From: an uncultured Granulosicoccaceae bacterium
GTDB lineage: Bacteria; Pseudomonadota; Gammaproteobacteria; Granulosicoccales; Granulosicoccaceae
Reading direction: 5' to 3'
Assembly (NCBI GenBank): GCA_937928685.1
Contig: CALGJU010000053.1
Coordinates: 1-36,566 of the forward strand
Length of the DNA: 36,566 nt
The notes under the pieces are model-generated. The model worked only from the letters and a program-made list of their open reading frames with translations. It was not told the DNA's origin and did no database searches. Shown here piece after piece: positions 18,701 through 27,455 of the stretch. Position 1 is the first letter of the stretch; the number at the start of each line of letters is the position of its first letter. Position numbers and translations under genes: made by a program.

Positions 18701-20047
18701 GTGAGTTATCAATACGATCTAATTGCCATAGGTGGCGGAAGTGGCGGCGTCGCAGCAGCCAGGCGCGCTGCGAAGCACGGTGCTAAATGTGCTGTGGTGG
18801 AATTTGACCGATTGGGGGGAACCTGTGTGAACCGTGGTTGCGTACCCAAAAAAGTCATGTGGAACGCCGCCCACATAGCGCACACGCTCAGTGATGTGGC
18901 AGGTTACGGATTTGATGTTGAACAAAAAAACTTTGACTGGGGCAAGCTGGTTGCAGATCGTGAGAAGTATATTGCCCGGCTCAATGGCATTTACGAAACA
19001 AATCTCAACAAAGAAAATGTTGAGCACCTGCAAGGTTTCGGCTCTCTACTCGATGCACACACCGTAAAGGTCGGAGACAAATCCTATACAGCAAAACGCA
19101 TTCTGCTTGCACCGGGCGGCACGCCCACTGTGCCTGACATACCGGGTGCCGACCTGGGCATCACCTCAGACGGGTTCTTTGAACTAACGGAAATGCCAAA
19201 GAAAGTGGCCGTGGTCGGCGCAGGATATATTGCAGTTGAGCTCGCAGGCATGCTGCACTCACTGGGTGCCGACGTCAGTCTGGTCATCCGACGCGAACAC
19301 TTTTTAAGAGAGTTTGACGATCTGCTATCGAGCACGCTCACAGAGACCATGCACGCTGAAGGTTTAAAAATCATCAACAACACCGAACTGGCAGAACTCA
19401 CTCCAAGCGGATCAAATATAAACGCTACAACCAAAGAAGGTCGCGATCTCGGTAACTTCGACCAGGTGATTTGGGCAATTGGCAGACGTCCGTTATCAGC
19501 CGAGCTCAATCCACAAAATGCCGGTGTGGAAGTAGATAGCAAAGGCTATATTCCCACAGATAAATGGCAGGCGACCAACGTTGACAATATTTTTGCCATC
19601 GGTGATGTAACGGGGCGCGAGCAATTAACACCTGTCGCCATCGCTGCCGGCCGCCGCCTGGCCGAACGTTTGTATGCTGGAATGACAGATCGTCACCTGA
19701 ACTACGACAACATCGCGTCAGTCGTGTTTAGCCACCCGCCTATAGGTGCTATAGGATTAACTGAAGCCAAAGCACGGGAAAAATTCGGCGCTGACGTTAA
19801 ATGCTACCAGGCAAAGTTTACACCGATGTATCACGCGTTTACCGAACACCCTCAAAAGACGGCGATGAAACTTGTCGTCACAGGGGCTGATGAAAAAATC
19901 GTCGGCATACACATGATCGGTGCCGGTGTCGACGAGATGCTACAGGGTTTTGCCGTTGCTGTGAAAATGGGGGCAACGAAGAAGGACTTCGATGACACCG
20001 TGGCTATTCACCCAACCAGTTCAGAGGAACTGGTTACGTTGGTATAA
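18701..20047 (+). CDS. gor: Glutathione-disulfide reductase
   Basis: A 448-residue flavoprotein disulfide reductase, most like glutathione reductase, which uses NADPH to reduce GSSG in the cytosol. The FAD motif [14 protein letters not shown] is near the N terminus. The redox-active pair sits in [16 protein letters not shown], the NADPH-binding [13 protein letters not shown] lies near 173-185, and [11 protein letters not shown] has the arginines expected for NADPH. The catalytic His-Glu lies in [11 protein letters not shown] at the C terminus. The start is GTG with AAGGAG seven bases upstream. It is divergent from ubiA. Confidence 0.94.
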   Translation: MSYQYDLIAIGGGSGGVAAARRAAKHGAKCAVVEFDRLGGTCVNRGCVPKKVMWNAAHIAHTLSDVAGYGFDVEQKNFDWGKLVADREKYIARLNGIYETNLNKENVEHLQGFGSLLDAHTVKVGDKSYTAKRILLAPGGTPTVPDIPGADLGITSDGFFELTEMPKKVAVVGAGYIAVELAGMLHSLGADVSLVIRREHFLREFDDLLSSTLTETMHAEGLKIINNTELAELTPSGSNINATTKEGRDLGNFDQVIWAIGRRPLSAELNPQNAGVEVDSKGYIPTDKWQATNVDNIFAIGDVTGREQLTPVAIAAGRRLAERLYAGMTDRHLNYDNIASVVFSHPPIGAIGLTEAKAREKFGADVKCYQAKFTPMYHAFTEHPQKTAMKLVVTGADEKIVGIHMIGAGVDEMLQGFAVAVKMGATKKDFDDTVAIHPTSSEELVTLV

Positions 20048-20062
20048 AGTTGCCCGCTGCCG

Positions 20063-20326
20063 CTAACTGCCAGCCGCCAACATTATTTTTAAAGCAATAT
20101 AAGGCACAATATTCAACGCTGTTATGATCACCTTATAAGTACCGAGAAATCCAAAGTGCTCTGAACGGACTTGCGTTTCAGACAGATCAAATAATCTTGC
20201 ATGAATACGTGGTATCCATCGGCGGCCCAGTATCATCACTAACGTAAACAGCGCAAGCATTGCGCTGTTTATCACCGCACACCAACCCAACAGTGACGTA
20301 ACTTGTTCCAATGTCATTTCCACCAT
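20063..20326 (-). CDS. Small two-helix membrane protein (DUF6868-like)
   Basis: An 87-residue protein with two hydrophobic segments (about 10-34 and 62-84) flanking an amphipathic middle with RRWIPRIHARLFDLSE. The pattern LLGWCAVIN, IHARLFDLSE, FLGTYKVIITALNIVPYIAL matches small gammaproteobacterial membrane proteins I know as DUF6868. The function of the family is unknown. It is convergent with gor, 15 bases apart, and precedes no gene on its own strand closely. An alternative ATG three codons downstream (20317) follows GGTGGAA. Confidence 0.75.
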   Translation of the reverse strand: MVEMTLEQVTSLLGWCAVINSAMLALFTLVMILGRRWIPRIHARLFDLSETQVRSEHFGFLGTYKVIITALNIVPYIALKIMLAAGS

Positions 20327-20352
20327 GCCCCATCAACCACTATTGATTCGCG

Positions 20353-21063
20353 TTAGCGTCGCTTGTTCCTCACCAACTCAAGGGCCGCTTGATAATTGCT
20401 TTGCATAAAACCCGCTAGATCTTCAAATTGGCTATCAGTGAGCTGCGCAAGCGTTTCATCATCAGAAAAGATAGCACTCAGTGTCTGGCGTCGCTTGTCT
20501 CGCTGCTGGTCTGGCTGCTTGTCTACCGGGCCCTGTGTTCGAATAGCAACCTGCTCATCGGCCGTTGCTGCAACGGGTTCGTATAAGCCTCTTAAGCGAT
20601 CAAAGAATTCAAGCGGATCCCGGTGTCTTAACACCTCGACCGCTTGATCAAACCATTCATCCGGAAACACTTCGCGCCCGGCTTCAGCTGCTTCAACAGT
20701 AGTGCGCGCATCTTGTCGATTCATCGCTCTGGCAAAACCATCAATGGTGTAACCTGCAGCCTCGCGAAGTTCGCGCAAATAATCTCCTGCTTCTTTCCAG
20801 GCTTCATCGGATTGATATCGATGATCACTTTTTTCGTAGTCTGCCTGGCGCCCGGATTCGTCTCTGGTGTTTTTATCAAAAGGTTTGCGACTTGAATGAC
20901 GCTGTCGTGATTCACTATTGCCCGAGGCAACAGTATCGAAGCCACCATCAAGCCTCTTTGAAAACTCATTGGCGAAAGACATGAATTCGCCAATAACGCG
21001 TGCCGCCTGTTCGCCCGCCTCTGTGAAACGCTGTTTGTCGCTTGAAGTGTGACGTGAGTCCAT
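20353..21063 (-). CDS. Unrecognised protein with an XRE-like helix-turn-helix segment
   Basis: A 236-residue hydrophilic protein with no signal peptide or membrane helix. The first third is charged and low-complexity (Ser, Arg, Lys, Asp). A segment at about 95-150 (EAGDYLRELREAAGYTIDGFARAMN...VEAAEAGREVFPDEWF) follows the spacing of a Cro/C1 helix-turn-helix: LRELREAAGYTIDGFARAM would be helices 1 and 2. The end (about 200-236) is helical and acidic, then basic. It could be a DNA-binding regulator. AGAGG lies about ten bases before the ATG. The DUF6868-type gene follows after 26 bases and may share the transcript. Confidence 0.6.
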   Translation of the reverse strand: MDSRHTSSDKQRFTEAGEQAARVIGEFMSFANEFSKRLDGGFDTVASGNSESRQRHSSRKPFDKNTRDESGRQADYEKSDHRYQSDEAWKEAGDYLRELREAAGYTIDGFARAMNRQDARTTVEAAEAGREVFPDEWFDQAVEVLRHRDPLEFFDRLRGLYEPVAATADEQVAIRTQGPVDKQPDQQRDKRRQTLSAIFSDDETLAQLTDSQFEDLAGFMQSNYQAALELVRNKRR

Positions 21064-21154
21064 AGTTCAGTACCTCTATTTTCGCTGATCTTAAGAATCT
21101 AAGGGCATTTTCAAGATTTTCCAGTACGCTGCCAACGACCTTGTATTCAGTCCG

Positions 21155-22126
21155 CTAACCCAACCATTGATTTATCAGCAGACGCGCAATGGAATCTACC
21201 CGTGGCAGCTTCGGACCTTCTGCCTGATCAGCCCATTCACCGAACTGACGCACCTCACTGGCCGAAAACCAATGTGCCTCTGCCAGCTCTTTGTCATCAA
21301 GGATAATTTCAGTGGAGACCGCTGTCGCCATAAAACCCAACATCATTGACTGCGGAAACGGCCAGGGCTGCGATGCGATATACCTTGGATTTACCACCTT
21401 GACGCCAGTCTCTTCCAATACCTCTCGAATAACCGCATTTTCGAGCGACTCTCCCGTTTCTACAAAACCCGCCAACGTAGATAAGCATCCTTCTGGCCAT
21501 GCCGGACTACGACCCAGCAAACACTTTTTGATACCTTGTTCATCGGTGTGTTCTACCATCATGATCACCGCAGGATCCGTACGCGGAAAACACTCTCCGG
21601 AACACTGAGTACATTGCATCGTGTGACCACCCGCCACCAATTCATTTAGGCCACCGCACTTAGCACAATATACATTTTTACTTTGCCAGTACGTCAGGCC
21701 ACGGGCATAGGCGAGCAGTGATGCCACTTCATTGCCGATGGCAGGTCCTGCGGTTCTAAGATCGATGAAGTCGGAGCCCGGGTAATATTTACACCACTGA
21801 TTCGCTTCATCATCGTTACAACACACGGCAAAATAGGGAGTCTCACTATCAAACCCCAGAAATGATCCCATACCAGGCTGCATTCCATGAGCACTGAGTT
21901 CAGCCTGAGTGGCGAGTACCGGGACAAAGCTATTGTTGAGCAGATTTTTATTTTCGTGTAGGGCCACCACGCGGCAATTCGGATCAGTCCAGTGCTCAGC
22001 CAATAGATCAGGGGATCGACGCATATCGTCAGCACGATGTAAATTCATCTGGGTGTATTGCAAAGCACTGGTCACAAAGAATTCCGGGAATTTAAAACCG
22101 GCAATCAGTCTAACACCGCACTTCAA
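21155..22126 (-). CDS. nudC: NAD(+)/NADH pyrophosphatase NudC
   Basis: A Nudix hydrolase that cleaves NAD(H) to NMN(H) and AMP and, in E. coli, removes NAD caps from RNA. An N-terminal domain is followed by a four-Cys zinc ribbon (CAKCGG...CTQCSG) and by the Nudix domain with GFVETGESLENAVIREVLEETGV (Nudix box) and the family-specific SQPWPFPQSMMLGF. Length is up to 323. The frame begins at TTG 22126. The first ATG (22048) would cut into the FFVTSALQ segment that aligns with the conserved start of the family, so an upstream non-ATG start is likelier. Confidence 0.95.
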   Translation of the reverse strand: MKCGVRLIAGFKFPEFFVTSALQYTQMNLHRADDMRRSPDLLAEHWTDPNCRVVALHENKNLLNNSFVPVLATQAELSAHGMQPGMGSFLGFDSETPYFAVCCNDDEANQWCKYYPGSDFIDLRTAGPAIGNEVASLLAYARGLTYWQSKNVYCAKCGGLNELVAGGHTMQCTQCSGECFPRTDPAVIMMVEHTDEQGIKKCLLGRSPAWPEGCLSTLAGFVETGESLENAVIREVLEETGVKVVNPRYIASQPWPFPQSMMLGFMATAVSTEIILDDKELAEAHWFSASEVRQFGEWADQAEGPKLPRVDSIARLLINQWLG

Positions 22127-22178
22127 AGAACTGCTATTCGATGACTACCCCAAAAGCCATCGAACTAGTACAACACGC

Positions 22179-22880
22179 CTACCAGGCAAAACCGATAAAA
22201 GCCGATACCGATTTTCCATCTACCAGTCCGTCATCTGTAGATGACACCGGATTAAGCTGTGAGCGATATTCAATATCTGTAAAGCGTACTCCCAGTCGCG
22301 CACCACGCATTGGATTCAAGCGACGATCGTAAGATCCTCCAAAATCCACACCAGCTGTAGTGAGTGCATACTCTACGGTGTATCCAATCGCAGAATCAAA
22401 CTCAACATCTCCGGCGCAAATAGAATTGATGTCGCAGCGATACCCGACTCCTGTGTGTGCTGTGATCCCCACGCCAAGATCATTAGCACCAAACTTGCGC
22501 AACAACATCAGATCAAATCTAAGGCGATCAAAAGTAGAGTGGCCGTTCAGCCGACTGATATTATCTATTTCATAGCCGCCGGTCAGGCGTAGGTTTGTGG
22601 CCTGATCAAGCGCCATTAACAATCCGCCCTCAAACAGAAACCCACCGCCACTTCGAACTTTCTCAACATCACCATAGCTATCAGAAAAACGACCAATAAC
22701 ATCACCACCAGAGCCTATACCAATGGCCAGGTACGGTGTCAGGTAGGGGCCACGATATTGAAACTCAGATTCAGGCAGCGCAGTATTTGGTGTAACAATT
22801 ATTTCATGATCGGCTCGGGCCACACCGCACGCGAGTAACAATCCGCTAAGAAATGCCGAATTAATCAATTTGCTTATCAT
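22179..22880 (-). CDS. Predicted outer-membrane beta-barrel protein, family not recognised
   Basis: A 233-residue protein with a cleavable signal peptide (about 1-23, ending GVARA before DHEI). Alternating hydrophobic/polar strands and frequent Gly and aromatic residues follow, and the C terminus ends in Phe-Ala-Trp, all typical of a small eight-stranded barrel. Two Cys in the YRCDINSICAGD loop could form a disulphide. The ribosome-binding site AGGGAA precedes the ATG well. The segment ARLGVRFTDIEYRSQ near the end resembles the strand pattern of OmpW/OmpA-like barrels, but I cannot assign a family. NudC follows after 52 bases on the same strand. Confidence 0.6.
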   Translation of the reverse strand: MISKLINSAFLSGLLLACGVARADHEIIVTPNTALPESEFQYRGPYLTPYLAIGIGSGGDVIGRFSDSYGDVEKVRSGGGFLFEGGLLMALDQATNLRLTGGYEIDNISRLNGHSTFDRLRFDLMLLRKFGANDLGVGITAHTGVGYRCDINSICAGDVEFDSAIGYTVEYALTTAGVDFGGSYDRRLNPMRGARLGVRFTDIEYRSQLNPVSSTDDGLVDGKSVSAFIGFAW

Positions 22881-23081
22881 CTATATTCCCTGGTACTTAT
22901 ATTCTTCACGACGCCAAGTAGCGATTCAAGCGCTGTACCACTATCAAGAGTTTGATTCTCATCGATTGATGCTGAACCGAGACTGTCTTGCTGCTAACAC
23001 TAACGACTTAGCCCTCAGGTTGTGCAGTAAGTACTCAAAAAACGATACACTGCAACCATCGTAAAAACACGGAACCAATGT

Positions 23082-23774
23082 ATGTGCGGTCGAATGAACA
23101 TTTCTGATCATGAAGGCGTTCAATGGTTACTTGAGCACCTGGGATTGGTATTGCCTGAAGAGCAATTCACGCCCAAATATAACGTATCGCCCACCGCCGC
23201 TATCTGGGGCGTTCTGGTGTCACGAACAGCCACCACCTTGGAACCCATGCAGTGGGGATTTGTGCCACCGTGGGCAAAGGAAGGTCAGTTTAAAAGACCA
23301 CTATTTAATGCACGCTCTGAGACCATCTGGGAAAAGCCTTCATTTAAGAACCTGATCCGTCGCTACCGTGGGATTGTTCCGGTGAACGGATTTTACGAAT
23401 GGCAGAAAAAAGGCAACTCACGACTCGCCAACTACATCACCTTAAAAGATGCACCCGCTATGGGTCTGGGTGCAATAATCCAAAATCACTCTGATGGCTA
23501 CAGCCAATGCTGTTTAATTACTACCGATGCTAATTCGCAAATGCAGGATGTCCACAATCGACAACCTGTCATTATCAATGCGGACAAAATAGATGCATGG
23601 CTGAATAGTGAAAAAGAAGATCACATAAACCAGTGCATGCAGCCATTACCAGCGGGCGCTTTTGACATTCGGGAAATAAGCGATTACGTCAACAACGCGC
23701 GCAACGACGGGCCTGACTGCCTGAACGATCGGTCAAGCGATCTGCTCGATACTAAACCATCTGAAGACAGTTAA
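23082..23774 (+). CDS. yedK: SOS response-associated peptidase family protein (SRAP/YedK, HMCES-like)
   Basis: A 230-residue SRAP protein. Relatives form a stable thiazolidine DNA-protein crosslink with abasic sites in single-stranded DNA. Catalytic residues are in place: Cys2 (exposed by removal of Met, MCGRMN), Asn77 (FNARSET), Glu106 (NGFYEW) and His158 (DVHNRQPV). PMQWGFVPPWAK is the family core. About 20-30 C-terminal residues beyond the fold are polar. There is no visible LexA box upstream, so SOS control is not supported by the sequence. Confidence 0.93.
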   Translation: MCGRMNISDHEGVQWLLEHLGLVLPEEQFTPKYNVSPTAAIWGVLVSRTATTLEPMQWGFVPPWAKEGQFKRPLFNARSETIWEKPSFKNLIRRYRGIVPVNGFYEWQKKGNSRLANYITLKDAPAMGLGAIIQNHSDGYSQCCLITTDANSQMQDVHNRQPVIINADKIDAWLNSEKEDHINQCMQPLPAGAFDIREISDYVNNARNDGPDCLNDRSSDLLDTKPSEDS

Positions 23775-23888
23775 AGTAAAACCACATGCTTTACATAATT
23801 CAAGAAAATCAATCAAAAGCCGCTATCATGGCATCGAGCTATCCGGGAACGATGCTTTAACCAACCACAACAAGTGGCGATTCACGGC

Positions 23889-24854
23889 ATGAGCAAAAAA
23901 AACACCAGCAAAAAGAATATAAGTGTTCATGCATTGGTGCTGATCAATGCAGCCTGCGGAATTACTCTGGCAATACTTGCATTCCGTGATGCACAGGGGC
24001 CGATACAATATCTGCTGTGGCTTTTGCTTTTAGCGTTACTAACATCACAGGCACTGCTGTACAAATCCCTCCAGAAACAACAACGGCGAACCGCAAGATA
24101 TCATCAGCTGGGTCGAAAACTGGTTCATATCCAGACAAAGAAGCGGCGCGATGAAAATCGTGCTCTAAAAATACTTAATCACATCAATTCAGTTGTCGAC
24201 CAATCGCCGACCCACGCCAGCATCTGGCAAAAACCATTACGGGGCTTTTCGGGCGATCTTGCAATGGCGTGCGAAAGCCACTGCGGGAAAAAATATACTT
24301 TGCTCGCCGATTTGACCGGCCATGGAATTTCTGCCGCAATGGGAGCGGCACCGGTGGCGTCCATTTTTCAGGCAACCGCCAAACGCGGGCTATCTGTTGA
24401 AGAAATCATCACCGAACTCAATAACCGGTTAGAACAACTCCTACCTTCAGGATTCTTTTGCAGCACTGCTGTAATTATGAACCATAAAGGTCAAACTACA
24501 GTGTGCAATGCTGGCCTGCCCGATATACTGATCTCTGATCAAAACGGTGTGTTAATAGATACTATCGCCAGCGAGCAACTACCATTGGGCATTCAAACAG
24601 TCTCAATGCACGATGTGCAGCTTTTCACAAAAACATACCAATCACCACATCAACTGTACGCACTAACCGATGGCATGATTGAATCAGTGAGTGCTAATGA
24701 TGAACTGTTTGACATGCACATGCTCACATCGCTGATAGCGACAACGAACACAGACACAGGGCGGATCGCCGCCATCGCCGATCATTTTGAATCGTTCACT
24801 AAAGGTTCTGCATTGAACGACGACATATCTATTGTCGAAGTAATGATCTGTTGA
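23889..24854 (+). CDS. Membrane-anchored PP2C (SpoIIE-type) serine/threonine phosphatase
   Basis: About 321 residues from the ATG at 23889 (a GTG at 23874 is possible). Two closely spaced membrane helices (about 13-35 and 40-62) are followed by a basic coiled-coil linker of about 50 residues and a SpoIIE-type PP2C domain. Metal and signature residues are visible: GFSGDLAMA, LADLTGHGISAAMGA, VCNAGLPDILI, YALTDGMIES and NDDISIVEV. Such phosphatases usually release a sigma factor by dephosphorylating a STAS anti-anti-sigma partner or control a similar switch. No STAS, anti-sigma or sensor domain occurs nearby, so the target is unknown. Confidence 0.88.
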   Translation: MSKKNTSKKNISVHALVLINAACGITLAILAFRDAQGPIQYLLWLLLLALLTSQALLYKSLQKQQRRTARYHQLGRKLVHIQTKKRRDENRALKILNHINSVVDQSPTHASIWQKPLRGFSGDLAMACESHCGKKYTLLADLTGHGISAAMGAAPVASIFQATAKRGLSVEEIITELNNRLEQLLPSGFFCSTAVIMNHKGQTTVCNAGLPDILISDQNGVLIDTIASEQLPLGIQTVSMHDVQLFTKTYQSPHQLYALTDGMIESVSANDELFDMHMLTSLIATTNTDTGRIAAIADHFESFTKGSALNDDISIVEVMIC

Positions 24855-24961
24855 CGGAGTGAGATCAAAGTTATCTGCTGGCCCGGATAGCGGGAAATCG
24901 ATCCCTGAAGAAAATTACTTTGGCTAATGAGACTTACTTTCTCATAAAAAGGCGGTAAATT

Positions 24962-24994
24962 GGTGGGGGGCGCTTCGGCAGAACCCACCCTTTT
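24962..24994 (+). terminator. Candidate terminator downstream of the PP2C phosphatase gene
   Basis: GGTGGG (24962-24967) can pair with CCCACC (24984-24989), with a GCGCTTCGGCAG loop region that can fold further, and TTTT follows at 24991-24994. The stem is short and the T run modest. The rest of the 371-base gap 24855-25225 shows no gene. Confidence 0.45.
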
Positions 24995-25186
24995 ACCTTC
25001 ATTCGCAGTGATTGCGCTACTGCCAGCAACTTCTTTCTACGCTGCCACTCCAGCACCTTTACAACCTACGACTTAACAACGCGACGTTACAATTACCGTA
25101 TCGCTACCGCGACAGGCCACCCTGCTTACTGCTTATGTTGTTCTCCTGCCGACAGGAATCACAATGACAATAATGACTCCAGCATA

Positions 25187-25219
25187 GCCCCATGGTAGAG
25201 CTGTGCTCCACCATAGGGC
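25187..25219. terminator. Strong stem-loop just downstream of dodecin
   Basis: GCCC-CATGGTAGAG (25187-25200) pairs with CTCCACCATAGGGC (25206-25219) over 14 positions with two mismatches and a five-base loop. It begins seven bases after the dodecin stop codon. There is no T run behind it on the minus strand, so it may protect the 3' end of the mRNA or act as an atypical terminator. Confidence 0.5.
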
Positions 25220-25225
25220 CGGCAT

Positions 25226-25429
25226 TTAGTCTTTTAGTATAAAAGTAACTTTCATGACGACGCGGTACTCTTTAATTTTTCCACTTTCAACGTGCACGCT
25301 CTGATCTTTTACCCAGGCAGAAGTGATGTTTTTAAGCGTCTTGTCTGCACGCTCAACGCCGTTGGCGACAGCGTCGTCAAAACTCTTTGTTGATGATGCG
25401 ATGATTTCGGTAACTTTTGCTACTGACAT
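25226..25429 (-). CDS. Dodecin flavin-binding protein
   Basis: A 67-residue protein. The start at 25429 follows AAGGGAA and gives MSVAKVTEIIASSTKSFDDA, the characteristic dodecin N terminus. The family's beta-alpha-beta-beta fold assembles into hollow dodecamers that store or buffer flavins (FMN, riboflavin or lumichrome). The Trp expected in the flavin-stacking strand is present in ITSAWVKDQSVHVE, and the Gln after it is also conserved. The C-terminal strand YRVVMKVTFILKD is typical. An ATG five codons upstream has no ribosome-binding site. Confidence 0.93.
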   Translation of the reverse strand: MSVAKVTEIIASSTKSFDDAVANGVERADKTLKNITSAWVKDQSVHVESGKIKEYRVVMKVTFILKD

Positions 25430-25544
25430 ATCTATTCCCTTCATTTATTAAATAAGATTTATTAACAGGCGATCATGCACTAAGATCGACAATTAATAAT
25501 AGCCCAGGTTCAACAATCAGTTGGATCAGAATGAAGACAATTGA

Positions 25545-26714
25545 ATGAAGAATTCACCTTTTGATACCTTTATAGATCGAAGTCAATCAGCGTCAATCAA
25601 ATGGCAAAAATTTCACCGGAACGTCATCCCGATGTGGGTTGCCGATATGGAATTTGCCACCCCGAAGGTAATCACAGACGCATTAAAAGAAAGGATTGAA
25701 CATCCAATATTCGGTTACACCGCGGCACCACTGACGCTTGTCAGCGCTGTTACGGATTATTGCGCTAACCGTCATAACTGGACGATAGATGCCAATTGCC
25801 TTTATTGGGTGCCCGGCGTACTACCCGCCCTCACTGCCGCTTGCCAGGTAGTGGCAAAAAAAGGCACCCGTGCCGAAGAAAATGAGATCATTGTTTTCCC
25901 ACCTGTGTATCACCCTTTGCTGGAGATACCCGAAAAGCTTGGCCAGACCCGGGTCGATGTTCCAATGATCTACTCAAATGGACAATGGAGTCTTAACTTT
26001 GAATTACTTGAGGCATCGATCACCAATAAAACAGTAGCCATTCTACTATCAAGTCCACACAACCCGATGGGCGTGATGTTCACTGCCGAAGAGCTGTATC
26101 AGTTAGCGAGTTTATGTACAGAGCGGAAAATAGTACTTATCTCAGACGAGATTCACTGCGATCTTATTTTGCATGATGATAAAAAACATATTCCAACCGC
26201 GCTTGCTGCAGCAGAGCATCATCACTCAGTAATCACCATCATGTCGCCAAGTAAAACTTTTAACGTCGCCGGCGCTAATTGTTCTTTCGCACATATTACT
26301 GACCCGTGCTTACTTAAGAAATTTCAGCACGAATGCCACTATACCGTACCGCTTGTGCCGACACTTTCCTATACGGTGGCGGAGGCCGCCTATGCAAACG
26401 GGTGGCAATGGCATAGCGAGCTTATCGACTATTTGCGGGCCAATCACGATTACCTGCATGCTGCTATTAATGATATTGACGGTTTGTCGATGGACCGTAT
26501 CGATGCCACCTATCTGGCCTGGATCGATACCAGACATTTGACGAAAAACTTAAAGCTGGACGACACCAATGCGTTTTTCACACATGCAGGCGTTGGACTG
26601 TCACCCGGCAGCCAATTTGGCGACAGCAACTATCAAAGGTTAAATTTCGCCTGCAGTCGCAAACAGCTTGAAGAAGGTGTTGACCGTATACGGCAGGCCA
26701 TAGCAAAGCGCTGA
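25545..26714 (+). CDS. PatB/MalY family PLP-dependent cystathionine beta-lyase-like aminotransferase
   Basis: A 389-residue fold-type I PLP enzyme. Signatures are the N-terminal VIPMWVADMEFATP, SSPHNPMGV for substrate/PLP binding, SDEIHCDLIL for the PLP ring Asp, MSPSKTFNVAGANCSF with the Schiff-base Lys, and the C-terminal RLNFACSR with the carboxylate-binding Arg. Members cleave cystathionine or cysteine-S-conjugates (C-S lyase), and MalY also has a regulatory role in E. coli. The exact substrate cannot be read from sequence. It is divergent from dodecin with about 115 bases between. Confidence 0.9.
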   Translation: MKNSPFDTFIDRSQSASIKWQKFHRNVIPMWVADMEFATPKVITDALKERIEHPIFGYTAAPLTLVSAVTDYCANRHNWTIDANCLYWVPGVLPALTAACQVVAKKGTRAEENEIIVFPPVYHPLLEIPEKLGQTRVDVPMIYSNGQWSLNFELLEASITNKTVAILLSSPHNPMGVMFTAEELYQLASLCTERKIVLISDEIHCDLILHDDKKHIPTALAAAEHHHSVITIMSPSKTFNVAGANCSFAHITDPCLLKKFQHECHYTVPLVPTLSYTVAEAAYANGWQWHSELIDYLRANHDYLHAAINDIDGLSMDRIDATYLAWIDTRHLTKNLKLDDTNAFFTHAGVGLSPGSQFGDSNYQRLNFACSRKQLEEGVDRIRQAIAKR

Positions 26715-26741
26715 AAACAACGGTTTCAGTGAGCAGGGCGC

Positions 26742-27404
26742 TCACTGATCCAACAATAGCTCATCGCTGTGTAACGCCTTTAACAATGAAATGGTCATCC
26801 GGGCTGATGCTCCCCACAATAACTCACCATCATACTTATCGTAGTACACCACTTTTAACGTGGCTGTAACCGCATCGTTTGTCACGTCCCGATCGCGAAC
26901 TTCTACGTTAGACTGATTAGCGAGCCAGTTAAGCGGTATGGAAAATATCCGACTGACCTCGTCCGGCTGTGGCCGATAAGGGTACGGCCATGGCACGATA
27001 CCTACTACCGGTGTGACAATGAAATTACTACTGGTGCGGTACTCTGGCAACACCTGTAGAACCTCTACTTCATGTTGATGCAGCCCGATTTCCTCAAAGG
27101 CTTCACGCAGCGCCACCGAAGTGGCATCAGTGTCAATCGGATCACGCCTGCCGCCGGGAAACGCAACCTGGCCGCTGTGTCGGTCACGTTGATTCGTAAC
27201 GCGCCGAATATATAGCACATGCCATTCTTCCCCGTGCCAAAAAAGCGGAATCAGCACCGACGCTTCAGTTGCATTTTCTGAGCTCTGTAGCAATTCTTCA
27301 GGCAAATCAGCCCGCTGCAGGTATCCACTGGCCTGCAACACCCATTCAAGTGAAGAATCAGACACAGCTAAAAACAAAAGTTGGCACGAATTACGCGACT
27401 CCAC
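26742..27404 (-). CDS. CoA pyrophosphatase-type Nudix hydrolase (NudL-like)
   Basis: A 220-residue Nudix protein. The sequence PGGRRDPIDTDATSVALREAFEEIGL combines the Nudix box with the family-specific GGRxDPxD that marks putative CoA pyrophosphatases, as does HSGQVAFPGG just before it. It would hydrolyse CoA or its derivatives to phosphopantetheine and 3',5'-ADP. The frame starts with GTG at 27404. A further in-frame GTG at 27365 would shorten it by 13 residues; neither has an obvious ribosome-binding site. It is divergent from the following regulator with 51 bases between. Confidence 0.88.
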   Translation of the reverse strand: MESRNSCQLLFLAVSDSSLEWVLQASGYLQRADLPEELLQSSENATEASVLIPLFWHGEEWHVLYIRRVTNQRDRHSGQVAFPGGRRDPIDTDATSVALREAFEEIGLHQHEVEVLQVLPEYRTSSNFIVTPVVGIVPWPYPYRPQPDEVSRIFSIPLNWLANQSNVEVRDRDVTNDAVTATLKVVYYDKYDGELLWGASARMTISLLKALHSDELLLDQ

Positions 27405-27455
27405 TGGGCTATATACAGCAATCTACCATAGCCCAAAACAGCGCGACAGCCACTC

